The notes: generated from the sequence alone by a model not told the origin. Positions 19,431 to 29,766 are shown, counted from the first letter of the stretch. The stretch: 64,000 bases of DNA from Cyanobacteriota bacterium (GCA_019752015.1 JAIEMQ010000041.1:68469-132468); one strand, 5' to 3'. Numbers and translations: made by a program.

Positions 19431-20156
19431 ATGCGTCGATCGCTAATTCTCCTGGCTCTTGCCTGCAGCGCCGTCGCGTGCGGCGGCAAAGGGCCGACCG
19501 ATCCGGATCCGCAGCCGCCACGTCTCTCCCGCACGAAGTTCCTCGCCTTCGGTGACAGCTTCACTGCCGGCGAAGTGACGAACCCGGTCGCGCTTGCGCC
19601 GTCCGGCATTCACAAGATGATCCTCGTGCCGACCGCATCGTATCCCGCGGTGCTGCAATCGCAACTGCGTTCGACCTACACGTTGCAGAGCTCTGCGATC
19701 ACCGTCCAGAACAGCGGCGAGCCGAGCGAGCGGATTCTCGACGGTAATCAACGATTCCCCGGTGTTTTCGATGCGGCGCGTCCGGAAGTCGTGTTGTTGA
19801 TGGAAGGCGCGAACGGGTTGCCGCAGGTCGGTCCCGACATTTCAACCGGCATCATGCGCATCATGGTGCAGTATGCGAAGACCGGCGGCGCGCGCGTCTT
19901 CGTCGGCTCGATGATCCCGCAGGTGTCGGGCCGGCCGCGCGCCACGACGCCGGCGAGCGAGCTGCTCGCGTTCAACAACACGCTGCAGATCATGTCGACG
20001 CAGGAAGGCATTACCTATGTCGACCTGTACAACCCAATGCTCCCCGAAGCGGCGACGTTAATCGGCAGCGACGGTTTGCATCCGACCGAGGCGGGCTATC
20101 GCCGCATCGCCGATCTGTTCTTCGCCGCGATTCGCTCTCAGCTGCAAGCTCCGTAG
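19431..20156 (+). CDS. SGNH/GDSL-type lipoprotein hydrolase (copy 1)
   Basis: 241 residues. Lipoprotein signal MRRSLILLALACSAVAC, then the SGNH blocks: FLAFGDSFTAGE (block I, nucleophilic serine), the GANG loop in VVLLMEGANGLPQ (block III) and DGLHPTEAGYRRIADLF (block V with the catalytic Asp-x-x-His). Probably an outer-membrane or periplasmic esterase on lipids or acetylated sugars. A near-identical layout in the next gene shows tandem duplication. TATGAT at 19413-19418 lies 12 nt before the ATG. Confidence 0.85.
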   Translation: MRRSLILLALACSAVACGGKGPTDPDPQPPRLSRTKFLAFGDSFTAGEVTNPVALAPSGIHKMILVPTASYPAVLQSQLRSTYTLQSSAITVQNSGEPSERILDGNQRFPGVFDAARPEVVLLMEGANGLPQVGPDISTGIMRIMVQYAKTGGARVFVGSMIPQVSGRPRATTPASELLAFNNTLQIMSTQEGITYVDLYNPMLPEAATLIGSDGLHPTEAGYRRIADLFFAAIRSQLQAP

Positions 20157-20193
20157 TAGAAGCCGCATTTGGCGCTATGATTTCGCCGCGTCG

Positions 20194-20922
20194 ATGTCGA
20201 AACGAGCCCTGTTGATCGTCGGCACGGCCCTGCTCGCCACGGCATGCGGATCGCCGACGCGTCCCACCGACGGCGGCCGCATCCCGCGCTTGTCGCGCAC
20301 GCGGTTTGTCGCCTTCGGCGACAGCCTCACGGCAGGAGAAGTCACCAATCCGGTCGCGCAGTCGGGAGTCAGTGGCGGAGTGCGGAAACTGGTCGTCGTT
20401 CCGAGTGCTTCCTATCCCACGCAACTGCAGTCCAGGCTTGCGGCTCGATACATCTCGCAGAGCGGCGCGATCACGGTGACCAATGCGGGTCTCGCCGGCG
20501 AGAACCTGTTCAGGGCGGTCGTGCGCTTCGATGAGGTCATCGGGTCGAGCCTGCCGGAGGTGGTGCTGATCATGCACGGCCTGAACAACCTTGGCGGCGA
20601 CGGCACCGACGTGCCGACCGTGCTGATCCGCGACATGGTCAGGACCGCGAAGGGCCGCGGCATTCGCGTGTTCGTCGGATCCATGCTGCCGACCATCGCG
20701 GGACGGCTGCGATCGCAGAACACGGTCTTGCTGGAAAGCTACAACGCCAAGCTGCGGCAGATGACAATCGAGGAGGGTGTGGTGTTCGTCGATCTCTACA
20801 CCACGTTGTTGCCCGAGGCGCTCACGGTGATCGGCGAGGATGGCCTGCATCCGACCGAAGCCGGATACAGGCGCATCGCCGATCAATACCTCGCTGCGAT
20901 CGCAGCGAACCTCGAAGAGTAG
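20194..20922 (+). CDS. SGNH/GDSL-type lipoprotein hydrolase (copy 2)
   Basis: 242 residues, paralogue of the preceding gene. Lipoprotein signal MSKRALLIVGTALLATAC, block I VAFGDSLTAGEVTNPVAQ, block III MHGLNNLGG and block V DGLHPTEAGYRRIADQY. The block III asparagine is present. It has its own TATGAT box (20176-20181), 12 nt before the start and placed as in copy 1, so promoter and gene were duplicated together. It converges on the NHL gene with no gap (stops at 20922 and 20923). Confidence 0.85.
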   Translation: MSKRALLIVGTALLATACGSPTRPTDGGRIPRLSRTRFVAFGDSLTAGEVTNPVAQSGVSGGVRKLVVVPSASYPTQLQSRLAARYISQSGAITVTNAGLAGENLFRAVVRFDEVIGSSLPEVVLIMHGLNNLGGDGTDVPTVLIRDMVRTAKGRGIRVFVGSMLPTIAGRLRSQNTVLLESYNAKLRQMTIEEGVVFVDLYTTLLPEALTVIGEDGLHPTEAGYRRIADQYLAAIAANLEE

Positions 20923-22050
20923 CTACTTCAGCGAGACGCGCTGGACGCGCCAGTTCGTCATTTCGCCGACCAGCAGCTCGTTCTCGTTGCGGCAGTCGAT
21001 CGAGTTCGCCAGGCCGAACTCCTTGATCTGCTTGCCGGCCGATCCGAACTTGCCGACCACCTTGCCGTCGAGCGTCGTCTTGTAGATGGCGGCGTCTTCC
21101 ATCCCGTCTTCGTCGCCCGCGTGCGAGATGTAGAGATACTGCGTCGCGCCCTTCGTCATGCACATCGTGAGCGGCGAGCCGATGTTGCCGAACTCCGACT
21201 TGAACTTGCCCTCGGCGTCGAACACCTGGATGCGCTTGTTGCCGGCGTCGGCCACGTAAACGTCGCCGGCGTTCGAGATGGCAATGGCCTTGACGCCGTC
21301 GAATTGTCCCGGGCCTTTGCCGGTCGAGCCCCAGTGCGAGATGAACTTGCCGTCCTTGTCGAACTTGGCGACGCGATCGTTCGTGCCGATGCCGTCGGCC
21401 ACGTAGATGTTGCCGGCCTTGTCCCACGCGACGTCGGTCGGACGGCTGAAGCCCGATCCGGGAATGCCTGATCCCGGCGCGCGTCCGCCGCCCTGTCCGC
21501 CTCCGCCGCCCGGTGCAGCACCAGCACCACCAGCGATAAACTGCCCGCCAGGGGCCGCGGTTACTACACCACCGCCACCACCACCAAGAGGAGCATTGGG
21601 CCGTACACCAATCGCTTCAGGCTTGCGCCCGAGCACGAGGCCGATGCTGCCGTCGGCGTTGAACTTCACGACCTGGTTGGCCGCGACGTCAATGGTCCAC
21701 ACGTTGTCCTGCGGATCCACGCGCAAACCGATCGCCGCGTTGAAGCCGTAGACATCCTGGCCCCACTCGCGCACGAAGTTGCCGCTGCGATCGAACACGA
21801 ACAGGCGCGAGCCGCCGTGCGAGAACGTGCGGTTGTCGCCGATGGTTGCGTACGGATGACCCGTGCGCGTGTAGACGAAAATCTGTCCCTTCGAATCCGC
21901 GCCGACGCCCGCGACTTCGCCGACGTAGACATCCTTCGGCGTCTTCAAGAGATCGACCGCCGAATAATTGAGTTCAGACTGTTGGGCGACCAGCGATCCA
22001 CCGAGTGCGAGGATGGCTGCCGCCGCACCGGCGATGAATGTGCGTGACAT
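20923..22050 (-). CDS. Secreted NHL-repeat beta-propeller protein with Gly-rich insert
   Basis: 375 residues; ATG at 22050 chosen for the GGAG 5-6 nt upstream and the signal peptide (MSRTFIAGAAAAILALGGS). NHL blades: VGADSKGQIFVYTRTG, LRVDPQDNVWTIDVAANQVVKF, DVAWDKAGNIYVADG, AIAISNAGDVYVADAGNKRIQVFD and LANSIDCRNENELLVGE. A glycine-rich linker of about 50 residues splits the propeller near residues 150-200. The paralogue upstream ends 32 nt before this start on the same strand, so both belong to one operon. It may be a sugar or peptide binding propeller; the ligand is unknown. Confidence 0.82.
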   Translation of the reverse strand: MSRTFIAGAAAAILALGGSLVAQQSELNYSAVDLLKTPKDVYVGEVAGVGADSKGQIFVYTRTGHPYATIGDNRTFSHGGSRLFVFDRSGNFVREWGQDVYGFNAAIGLRVDPQDNVWTIDVAANQVVKFNADGSIGLVLGRKPEAIGVRPNAPLGGGGGGVVTAAPGGQFIAGGAGAAPGGGGGQGGGRAPGSGIPGSGFSRPTDVAWDKAGNIYVADGIGTNDRVAKFDKDGKFISHWGSTGKGPGQFDGVKAIAISNAGDVYVADAGNKRIQVFDAEGKFKSEFGNIGSPLTMCMTKGATQYLYISHAGDEDGMEDAAIYKTTLDGKVVGKFGSAGKQIKEFGLANSIDCRNENELLVGEMTNWRVQRVSLK

Positions 22051-22082
22051 GATGTTCTCCGTGAATGTCTGTGCCATCTGCG

Positions 22083-23165
22083 CTATCTGTGGCCCTGGCT
22101 GTTGGTCTTCGTCGTCGCCGGCTTCAGCAGGATCTTCTGCGAGCGCCAGTCGTTGATTTCAGCGGTGAAGATCACATCGGGGTCGCGGCAATCCATCTGG
22201 TGAATGGTCGCGAACTCGCCGGCGGCCTTACCGGCGCGCCCGAACCTGCCGACGATCGCGCCGGAGTCGATATCGACCTTGTAGACCTCGCCGGTGATCT
22301 CGGCGCCGGCGGCCGGCGCGCTGTCCTGCCACGAGTTGGAGATATAGAGGTACTGCTTGCCGGGATTCTTCGGGCCGGGACCGCCGGACACACACACCGC
22401 CCACGGATTGCCCATGCCCTCGTAGTTCTTCTTCCAGTTGAGATCGTTGTCGAGCACCTGCACGCGCGCGTTGCCGCGATCGCCAACATAGACGTTGCCC
22501 TGGAAATCGGTGGCGATCGAATGCGGCGTGTTGAACTGCAGGTTCTGGTTGCCGCGGGTACCGACGGCCTTCACGAAGCGGCCGTTCTTGTCGTACTTCA
22601 CGACGCGGCCGTCGAAATAACCGTCGGAAACGAAGATGTTGCCCTGCTGATCCCACGCCACGTCGGTCTCGCGGCCGAAGCGGTACTTCGCATTGCGTCC
22701 GTGGAAGCGGCCCTGGCCGGGCATGTTGCCGAGCATCTCGACCGGATCTTCACGGCGGCCGATCGTCATCAGCACCTTGCCTTCGGGGCTGAACTTCGTG
22801 AGCATGTCGGTGCCTTCGTCGACGGTCCAGATGTTGTCCTGCGCGTCGACGCGGACGGAATGCGCGAAGGCGTGGCTGTAGACGCCGCGGCCGATCTCGC
22901 GAATGAACTGGCCCTGCGGGCTGTATTCGAAGAGCCGCGTCTCGTTGGCGCGATGGTAGATGTAGATGTTGCCCTTCGAGTTGGTGGAGATGCCCATGTT
23001 CTCGCCGGTGTAGATGCCCGGCGGGTTCTTGAAGAAGTTCGGCACGGCTTCGTGCCGAATCGTCGGTACGTTGGTGACCGTGGCCTTGGTCTGCGCCGGC
23101 AGCCGGGTCCCGGCGGCAATCAGGGCGGCGGCGACGATCAGACCGCCAGTAAACAGCTTTTTCAT
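22083..23165 (-). CDS. Secreted NHL-repeat beta-propeller protein
   Basis: 360 residues, ATG 23165 with AAGGAGG at good distance. Signal peptide MKKLFTGGLIVAAALIAAGT. Blades: ISTNSKGNIYIYHRANETRL, VRVDAQDNIWTVDEGTDMLTKF, DVAWDQQGNIFVSDGYFDGRVVKYDK, SIATDFQGNVYVGDRGNARVQVLD and MDCRDPDVIFTAEINDWRSQKI. The family resembles peptidylglycine lyase-like propellers, but no catalytic residues can be claimed. It is divergent from the TonB-receptor gene across a 139-nt region. Confidence 0.83.
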   Translation of the reverse strand: MKKLFTGGLIVAAALIAAGTRLPAQTKATVTNVPTIRHEAVPNFFKNPPGIYTGENMGISTNSKGNIYIYHRANETRLFEYSPQGQFIREIGRGVYSHAFAHSVRVDAQDNIWTVDEGTDMLTKFSPEGKVLMTIGRREDPVEMLGNMPGQGRFHGRNAKYRFGRETDVAWDQQGNIFVSDGYFDGRVVKYDKNGRFVKAVGTRGNQNLQFNTPHSIATDFQGNVYVGDRGNARVQVLDNDLNWKKNYEGMGNPWAVCVSGGPGPKNPGKQYLYISNSWQDSAPAAGAEITGEVYKVDIDSGAIVGRFGRAGKAAGEFATIHQMDCRDPDVIFTAEINDWRSQKILLKPATTKTNSQGHR

Positions 23166-23304
23166 TGCAGTCCTCCTTAGGACGCGCCGAGTTTAGCTGA
23201 TTTCGGCCTTGCGTGGCGGGCGTGTCGGGCGTAACGTCCGGGCCAGATTCCCTTAGTCCGTCGCGCAGTCGTTTCCCGTGTGTTTTGCCTTTAGGAGGGA
23301 TGGT

Positions 23305-26300
23305 ATGCGGAAGTTTCTCTTGCAAGCGATCGTCTGCACGCTCGCGCTCGGAATTACGGCCGGGGTGGTCTCGGCGCAGTCATTCCAGGGCGGCGTGCGC
23401 GGCGCCGTCAAGGACGCGCAGGGCGTGATTCCCGGCGTCACGGTGACGCTCACCAACGAGGCCAACGGCGTGAGCCGCGACACGATCTCGAACGCCTCGG
23501 GCGAATACTCCTTCCCGGCGGTCGATCCATCGAGCTACACCGTCAAGGCCGCCGTGCAGGGGTTCAAAACTTTCGAGCGGAAGGGCATCCGCATCGGCAC
23601 GCAGCAGTTCATCACGCTCGACATTCTGCTCGAGGACGGCCAGCTCGAAGAATCGATCACGGTGACGGCGGACGCGCCGCTGATCGAGACCTCGAATGCG
23701 TCGCACGCCGAAGTGCTCGACGCCAGGACGATCGAGACGTTGCCGTCGATCGGCCGCAACGTGTTCCTGATGGCGGTGACCGTGCCGACCGTGCAGAGCA
23801 GCGGCGACACGCACTGGAACCGCATGCAGGATCAGACCGGCGCCTCCGCCATTTCGCTTGGCGGCGGCGGCGTGCGTTCGAACAACTATCTGCTCGACGG
23901 CTTCCCGGTCACCGACCTGTAGAATCGTTCCGCAACGAATCCGAGCGGCGAGATGGTCGAGGACGTGCGCGTGCAGGTGCACACTTATGATGCGGAGATG
24001 GGCCGCACCGGCGGCGGCGTCCTCAACACGACCGCGAAATCGGGCGCGAACACGTTTCGTGGCTCCGCCTTCTTCCAGAACCGGCCGAACGCGCTGATCG
24101 GCCCGTTGTTCTTCAACCAGATCCGCAACATCGAGAACTCACCGCAGTTCTGGCGGTCCGCCGGTGGCGGCTTCGGCGGCCCGATCGCGCGCAACAAGAC
24201 GTTCTTCTGGGTGGCGGGCGAAGGCTATCGCGACGGGCTGTCGCAGAGCCTCGTGATGACGGTGCCGAGCGCGGCGTGGCGCAGCGGCGATTTCAGCGGT
24301 TACCGGACGGCCGCCGGCGCGCTGATTCCGATTTACGATCCGCTGACCACCGATGCCAACGGCAACCGCACCGCGTTTCCCGGGAACATCATCCCGGCCA
24401 ACCGCATCAGCCCGTTCGCGCGCGAATATCTGAAGGCGATTCCGCTGCCCGCGACGATTCTTCCCACCGGCAGCGGGAGTCTGCCGGCGCAGGATGTGAT
24501 CAGGGACGCGGCGCAGCAGGGCTCGCTCAAGCTCGATCATCACTTCACCGACAACGTCGGGTTGAGCGGGGTGTATCTCTACCAGAACTCGTCGGAACCC
24601 AACCGGAACTTCTTCCCGGACGCCAAGTATGCCTATCCGAGCTATCAGCTCGATCGCGCGATCAACGTGTTCGTGCTCAACAACACCTACATCATGAACT
24701 CGAGCACCGTGGCCACGCTGCGCTTCGGCATGAACACCTTCGCGGACAACAATAGTCTGCCGTTTCCATTCGATCCGGCAGCGCTGGGCTTCGCGCCGAG
24801 CTTCCTGAACGCGATGGAGGTGAAGAAGTTCCCGTCGGTGACGACGACCGGGTATCAGGGTACCGGTTTCACCGGCGTCAACAAGCGCGACTACTACACC
24901 TATGGCGGCAACGGCACGATCACCAAGTTGATCGGCGGCCACAGCTACAAGGTCGGCGCCGATTACCGCCTGCTCGGCGTCAAAGCCGAGAGCTTCGGCG
25001 CGTCATCGGGCTCGTTCACCTTCAACGGCCAGTTCACGGCCGCCAACCCGACGATTAACACGCGCAACGCGATTGCGGATCTGCTGCTCGGCTTTCCGTC
25101 GTCCGGTTCGTTCACGCGCAACTCGCGGGTCAACAACTCGGTGAGGTATGCCAGCGCCTACTTCCAGGACGACTGGCGCGTGACCAACAAGCTGACGGTG
25201 AACTACGGCATCCGCCTCGAAAAGGAAAGCGGTCTCCGCGAAGCGGAAACAAGCTGGTCGTCGGGTTCGACAAGGCCGCGGTCAGCCCGATCGGCGTGAC
25301 CATCCCCGCGGATCCGGTGGCGGGAACGCCGGCGCGTCAGGTCGTCGGCGGCCTGATCTACGCGGGACAGAACGGCGCCAAAACCAGCACCGGCAATCCG
25401 CCGGCGATCAAGATCTCGCCGCGCATCGGCGTCGCCTACAGCATGACCGACAAGACCGTCGTGCGCGGCGGCTATGGCATGTTCTGGGCGCCGTGGGCCT
25501 ACGGCGCGAACAACTCCGTCGGCTACTCGGCGACCACCAACATGGCGCAGCCGAACAACATCCCGGCGCTGACCGTCCAGGATCCGTTCCCGTCGGGCCT
25601 GATCGACATCACCGGCAACGCGCGCGGACTGTTGTCCGGCGTCAGCTCCGACATCAGTTTCGTTGATCCGAACAAGACCGCGCCGTACGTGCATCAGTAT
25701 TCAATCGACGTGCAGCGCGAGCTGATCGGCAATCTGAGCGGCAGCGTCGCCTATATCGGCTCGACGGGCCGCCGGCTGCCGCTCGGCGCCGCGCTGACGC
25801 AGACGGTCCCGAACCCGTTCTTCGGCAATCCGAACGCCGGGACGCTCGCGACGCGCGCGACGATCGAGCGCAACCAGCTGCTGCGCCCGTTCCCGCAGTT
25901 CCTCGACGTCACCCAGCAGGAAACGAATCTCGGCAAGTCGCAGTATCACGCCGGCGTGATCCAGATCCGCAAGCGCATGACGTGGTGGAGCGGCAGCTTC
26001 AGCTATACCTTCAGCCGGCTGTGGGACAACCAGTTCGGCCAGGGCAACTACTACACGTCGGCGCCCGGATTGCTGAACCACTACACGTTCATCGAGGGCT
26101 CGTCCTACTTCAACCCCAACGCGGAGTACGGCCGCAGCCTGATCGACTCGCCGCACAAGCTGTCGATGACGCCGAGCATCCAACTGCCGTTCGGCGAAGG
26201 CCGCCGCTTCCTGAACACCAGCCGCGTTGCCAACGCCATCCTCGGCAACTGGACGATCGCGGCGGTCATCCAGATGCAGAGCGGCTTCCCGATTGGCGTC

Positions 26301-26723
26301 AGCCAGAACACCAACAATACCAACCTGCTCGGCGCCGCGCAGCGGCCGAACCTCGTGCCGGGAGTGGACGTGCTGCTGCCCGGCAGCATGACGGATCGTC
26401 TGCGCGCGAATCCGGACGACGACCGCTACCTGAACGAGGCGGCATTCACTGCCGCGCCGGCCGGCACATTCGGCAACGCGCCGCGCATTCTTCCGGGCGC
26501 ATATTCGCCGTGGCGCAACTCCACCGATGTGGCGATCAACAAGGACTTCCGCCTCGGCGGCGGCAAGCGCGCGACCCTCCGGCTGGAAATCATCAACCTG
26601 TTCGACAACCCGTGGTATGCGGCAATGAGCAGCGCGGCGTTCGGCAACACCAACTTCGGCCGCGTCGTCACGCAGGGCAACTACTCGAGGACGATGCAGG
26701 TCACGGGGAGGTTTAGCTTCTAG
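23305..26723 (+). pseudogene. Oar-like TonB-dependent receptor broken by an amber codon and a frameshift
   Basis: A full-length receptor of about 1139 codons can be traced. ATG 23305 (AGGAGG upstream) and signal peptide MRKFLLQAIVCTLALGITAG lead to a carboxypeptidase-regulatory-like domain (GGVRGAVKDAQGVIPGVTV), a plug-like region (LLDGFPVTDL) and the outer-membrane barrel to the final aromatic RFSF at 26723. Lesion 1 is TAG at 23920-23922, where relatives have glutamine (DLQNRSATNPSG), a single C-to-T change. Lesion 2 is a one-base frame change near 25250-25260; beyond it NKLVVGFDKAAVSPIGV continues in the other frame. The three open pieces are 23305-23922, 23923-25299 and about 25260-26723. 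Intact, it would import large substrates with TonB. Confidence 0.85.
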
Positions 26724-26798
26724 AGTCTGCAGTCTAGAGTCGACCGTTAAGAGTGAAGTCGAGAGTCGCCAGTTGACAGTTCAATTGGCGACTCTTTT
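26719..26798. terminator. Degenerate AGAGTC repeat ending in a strong hairpin terminator
   Basis: 26719-26770 carries several TCTAGAGTC/AAGTCGAGAGTCG-like units. From 26763 the sequence forms a 14-nt stem (GAGTCGCCAGTTGA with TCAATTGGCGACTC, one G-T pair, loop CAGT) followed by TTTTCTTT. It separates the TonB-receptor gene from the convergent TPR gene and terminates the first. Confidence 0.78.
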
Positions 26799-26801
26799 CT
26801 T

Positions 26802-27863
26802 TCACTTTCTCCTCGATGCAAGCCTGGCGAGCTCCAACTGCGCGCTCTGTCGCACCCAGTCGATGGGGTTTTCCTTAAGGACGGCCGTGAACTGCTGTTT
26901 TGCCGCATCGGCCTGATCTAACTGGGCAAGCGCGACGCCGTAGTGGTAGTGCCAGCGCGCCAGCTCGCCGAGCGCGCGAGGCCGGGCATCGGCGTCGAGC
27001 ATCTGCAACCCCCGCTCGATCGAGACACGAGCGTCGGCGGCGCGCCCGGCGCGCAGTTGTGTACCGGCCGCTTCGAGCCATAACAGCCGATTGCGTGGAA
27101 AGCGCTGCTGCAGCCGCCGGATCATCGTCAGCGCATCTTCATAACGCTGTTGCCGGTTGTAGATGAGGACCAGCGAGAACATCGCGCTCGGCTGCATCAA
27201 TCCGTCCGTCGCGGCGGTCTGTTCGACGAGCCGGATGCCGCGCTCGCGATCGCCGTCGAGCCCCGCGACGTTCGCGACCAGCCGCGACCACGCCGGCATG
27301 GTGGAGACCACGTATCGAAACAGGCCGATGGTGAGGCCGGCATCGACGCGGCGAGGATCGATCGCGAGGACGCGTTGATGTTCGCGATAGGCGCGGCGGG
27401 CGGCCCCGAGACTGCGCCACTGGCCGCCGCCGATCGTGGCCTGCAGGGTCGTGAGAAAGCGGTACGCCGCGCCGACTTCGTACTGCGCCTCGATGTTCGC
27501 CCTCGATCGAGTGCGGATCGTCGCGGCGAGCGCCTCCGTCCGGCGCAGCAGCTCGTGCGCCGCGCGGTCGAGCTCCGCATTGCCGGTCTTGCCGCGATAG
27601 GCCGAGGCGTTGTCGCCGACGAAGTCGTCGGTAACCATCGCGCCCTGTTGAAACAACGCGTGGGACGACAGCACTGCGGCGAGCAACCGGTAGCCGGCGA
27701 GGTGTTCCGGGTCGGCGGCGATCGCGGCGCGCAGGGCCGCGATTGCTTCGGGGTAATCGAGATTGAAGCCGAGCTCGGCGCCGCGATCGCGCAGATCGGC
27801 GGCGGTTTGCGGGTCGGTGTCTGTCGCCGCGAGCAGCAGAAATGCTGCAAGGAACAGGGTCAT
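26802..27863 (-). CDS. Exported TPR-repeat protein
   Basis: 353 residues from the ATG at 27863; the product opens with a hydrophobic signal (MTLFLAAFLLLAATDT). Helical repeats follow with TPR spacing: LGFNLDYPEAIAALRAAIAADPEHLAGY, RRAYREHQRVLAIDPRRVDAGL, NRQQRYEDALTMIRRLQQRFPRNRLLWLE and GVALAQLDQADAAKQQFTAVLKENP. Such proteins act as protein-binding scaffolds; no catalytic domain is present. TATCCT at 27874-27879 lies 10 nt before the start, with no clear ribosome-binding site. Confidence 0.78.
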   Translation of the reverse strand: MTLFLAAFLLLAATDTDPQTAADLRDRGAELGFNLDYPEAIAALRAAIAADPEHLAGYRLLAAVLSSHALFQQGAMVTDDFVGDNASAYRGKTGNAELDRAAHELLRRTEALAATIRTRSRANIEAQYEVGAAYRFLTTLQATIGGGQWRSLGAARRAYREHQRVLAIDPRRVDAGLTIGLFRYVVSTMPAWSRLVANVAGLDGDRERGIRLVEQTAATDGLMQPSAMFSLVLIYNRQQRYEDALTMIRRLQQRFPRNRLLWLEAAGTQLRAGRAADARVSIERGLQMLDADARPRALGELARWHYHYGVALAQLDQADAAKQQFTAVLKENPIDWVRQSAQLELARLASRRK

Positions 27864-27927
27864 ACCTGTGCTCAGGATAAAGCTGTCGCGTCCGGCAGTC
27901 CTGAGTGACTGATGAGGAAACGGTGAG

Positions 27928-29166
27928 TTATCGCGGTTGCGGCCGCAGGGGTCTCGACAGGTGCCAGAAAGCGTCGATTCCGGCCGAAAAACGCACCAAT
28001 ATCGAGTCCAGCAGCGCATTGTCGGCGTGTGAAAGATCGGACGCTTCCATCAGGGCCTCGCTGAAGATTTCGCGATCGACGTCTTCGTCGTCGTCATCGG
28101 CATTCATCGCGGCGAGCCCGCAGGCGGCGTTCAAGAAGGACACCGCCATCGCGAGCTCGTCGACGATCGGACGGCCGCGCGCGCCGAGCGTTTCGAGCGT
28201 CGAGCGCAGGTAATGAAACACGATCGGACGAATCCCGGGGCTGTTGATGTCGACGGCGCGGCGCTTCAATGCCTTGACGTTGACCCGATCGACCGCCGGC
28301 GCGAGGCCATGAAAGTGCGCCAGCACCATCAGCCGCGCGATGCGCAATTGCATCCGGGATTCTCCGCGATGCTCCACGTCGGCGCGCGCGGCAGCGACCG
28401 CGTAGAGAAATCCATATTGCAGCGCGCGCGCAATGCGTCCGGGTTCGCGGCGGGCGACCGCATCCGGTTTGTTTGCCGCATGTGGAACCGTCAGCGACAC
28501 ATACTCCGCAAAGTCCTCGTCCGCGAGCGTCAGCACCTTGCTTCGCGTCAGATCGTCGAGCGTGGCAGCGATGCGGTTGATGTCGTCGCGAATGTCGCCG
28601 CTTTCCTGTTTCAACATTGCGAGCAGGTTTTCGCGCAGGACGCGGCTGGTTCGCGTATCGATAGCGCGGCCGTTGACGAGCTCTGCTGACCGCGCCTTGA
28701 TCTGCCGTCCGGCGAGCCATTCCTTGCGCAGCGATTCGATGGCGATCAGCGATTCGCCCGCGGCGATCGACGCTCCCTGGTTCGCGACGATGGTCGGGCA
28801 GCCGAAGCTCGCCGTCACGACAACGCCATCGGCCGCGGTGTGGAAGGCATACGGAAACAGCCGGCAGGTCAGCGGCTTCTTCGCGGCGCCGATCTCTTCA
28901 TGAATGCGGCAACGGTTGTCGGCCGACAGGAAACCGCAGGCGCCATCGTCGCGCTTGCGGATTCGCTGGAGTCCCGGCGCGCCGGGAATGGCTTCGAACG
29001 GGTCTCGTTCCGCGATCTCGCCGTCGCTCTCACGGAACCACGCGATCGCGTTGCGCTTGCGATACAGCTCGATCTCTGCCGCCGAGACCACGACATCCCA
29101 CCGATGGCAGCATCGCCCGCATTGCGAGCACGAGAAGCGTTGGTCAGGATTGAGGCGCAGTTGCAA
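27928..29166 (-). CDS. YkgJ-type cysteine-cluster protein
   Basis: 412 residues from a TTG at 29166. Residues 12-20 (CSQCGRCC) form the zinc/iron cysteine cluster, followed by DGACGFLSADNRCRIHEE and PLTCRLFPYAFH, so the spacing C-x2-C-x2-CC ... C ... C ... C matches the YkgJ/FliB-like family. Some relatives are N-methylases of flagellin lysines, but no flagellar gene is near. The C-terminal two thirds are helical and unassigned. It begins 10 nt after the stop of the truncated AMP-binding gene. Confidence 0.72.
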   Translation of the reverse strand: MQLRLNPDQRFSCSQCGRCCHRWDVVVSAAEIELYRKRNAIAWFRESDGEIAERDPFEAIPGAPGLQRIRKRDDGACGFLSADNRCRIHEEIGAAKKPLTCRLFPYAFHTAADGVVVTASFGCPTIVANQGASIAAGESLIAIESLRKEWLAGRQIKARSAELVNGRAIDTRTSRVLRENLLAMLKQESGDIRDDINRIAATLDDLTRSKVLTLADEDFAEYVSLTVPHAANKPDAVARREPGRIARALQYGFLYAVAAARADVEHRGESRMQLRIARLMVLAHFHGLAPAVDRVNVKALKRRAVDINSPGIRPIVFHYLRSTLETLGARGRPIVDELAMAVSFLNAACGLAAMNADDDDEDVDREIFSEALMEASDLSHADNALLDSILVRFSAGIDAFWHLSRPLRPQPR

Positions 29167-29175
29167 GACGTTCCG

Positions 29176-29766
29176 TTAACCCTCGAGCAATGGTACGCCG
29201 AACAGTTTCTGGCATTGCTCGGCCTGGAGAGATCCATGCGTGTGCGTGACGCCCTTGGGGCGCACCGTCATGTCTGACGGGTAGAGCAGTATCGCCGGCG
29301 CATCGATCGGCACGGCAGGCAGGAGCGCGTCATCGCCATGTGTCGCGACGAGCTCGCTGAACGACCGCTGCGGACGCGCGTTGTCGCCGATCAGATAGCG
29401 CAGCGCGATGTGCCGGGACGCGGCGTCGGCGTCGGCAAACACCTCGAGCTGGCCGATGTAGGCGCGCGCCGCGCTGTGGCGCAGGATGTAATCGATCTCC
29501 GGCGCCCGCAATCGCGTATCGATCGGGACGGCAATCAGCCCGGCTTTGAAGCAGGCGTAATAGGCCACCACGACATCGATGCCGTTGGTCAGATGAATGG
29601 CGACGCGGTCGCCGGGCGCAAGGCCGGCGGCCAGCAGACCGCACGCGGCGCTGGTCGAGCGATCGTCGACGACCGCGCGCGTCCACGGGCGATTGTGCGC
29701 GATCGTCAGGACGGCGTCCGCGTTCACGCGGCGCAGCTGCCGCAACGATTCGACGAGGCTGCTCAT
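29176..29766 (-). pseudogene. N-terminal fragment of an AMP-dependent (acyl-CoA) synthetase
   Basis: 196 residues against about 500 for the family. The N-terminal subdomain is recognisable (AAGLAPGDRVAIHLTNGIDVVVAYYACFKAGLIAVPIDTRL). The core ATP-binding loop, normally YTSGTTGRPKGV, reads YPSDMTVRPKGVTHTHGSL, with the serine/threonine/glycine residues changed. Reading stops 15 residues later, so the adenylate-forming centre and the C-terminal lid are absent. The degenerate P-loop and truncation both argue for a decayed gene. Confidence 0.72.

Noticed and set aside
22065-23180. 371-codon open frame opposite the NHL gene
   Set aside because: The sense strand has signal peptide, ribosome-binding site and clear NHL blades; the antisense frame has none.
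23920-23922. In-frame TAG read as recoded glutamine
   Set aside because: Many intact genes in the window end in TAG (for example at 4998, 5836, 20922 and 50020), so amber is an ordinary stop here.
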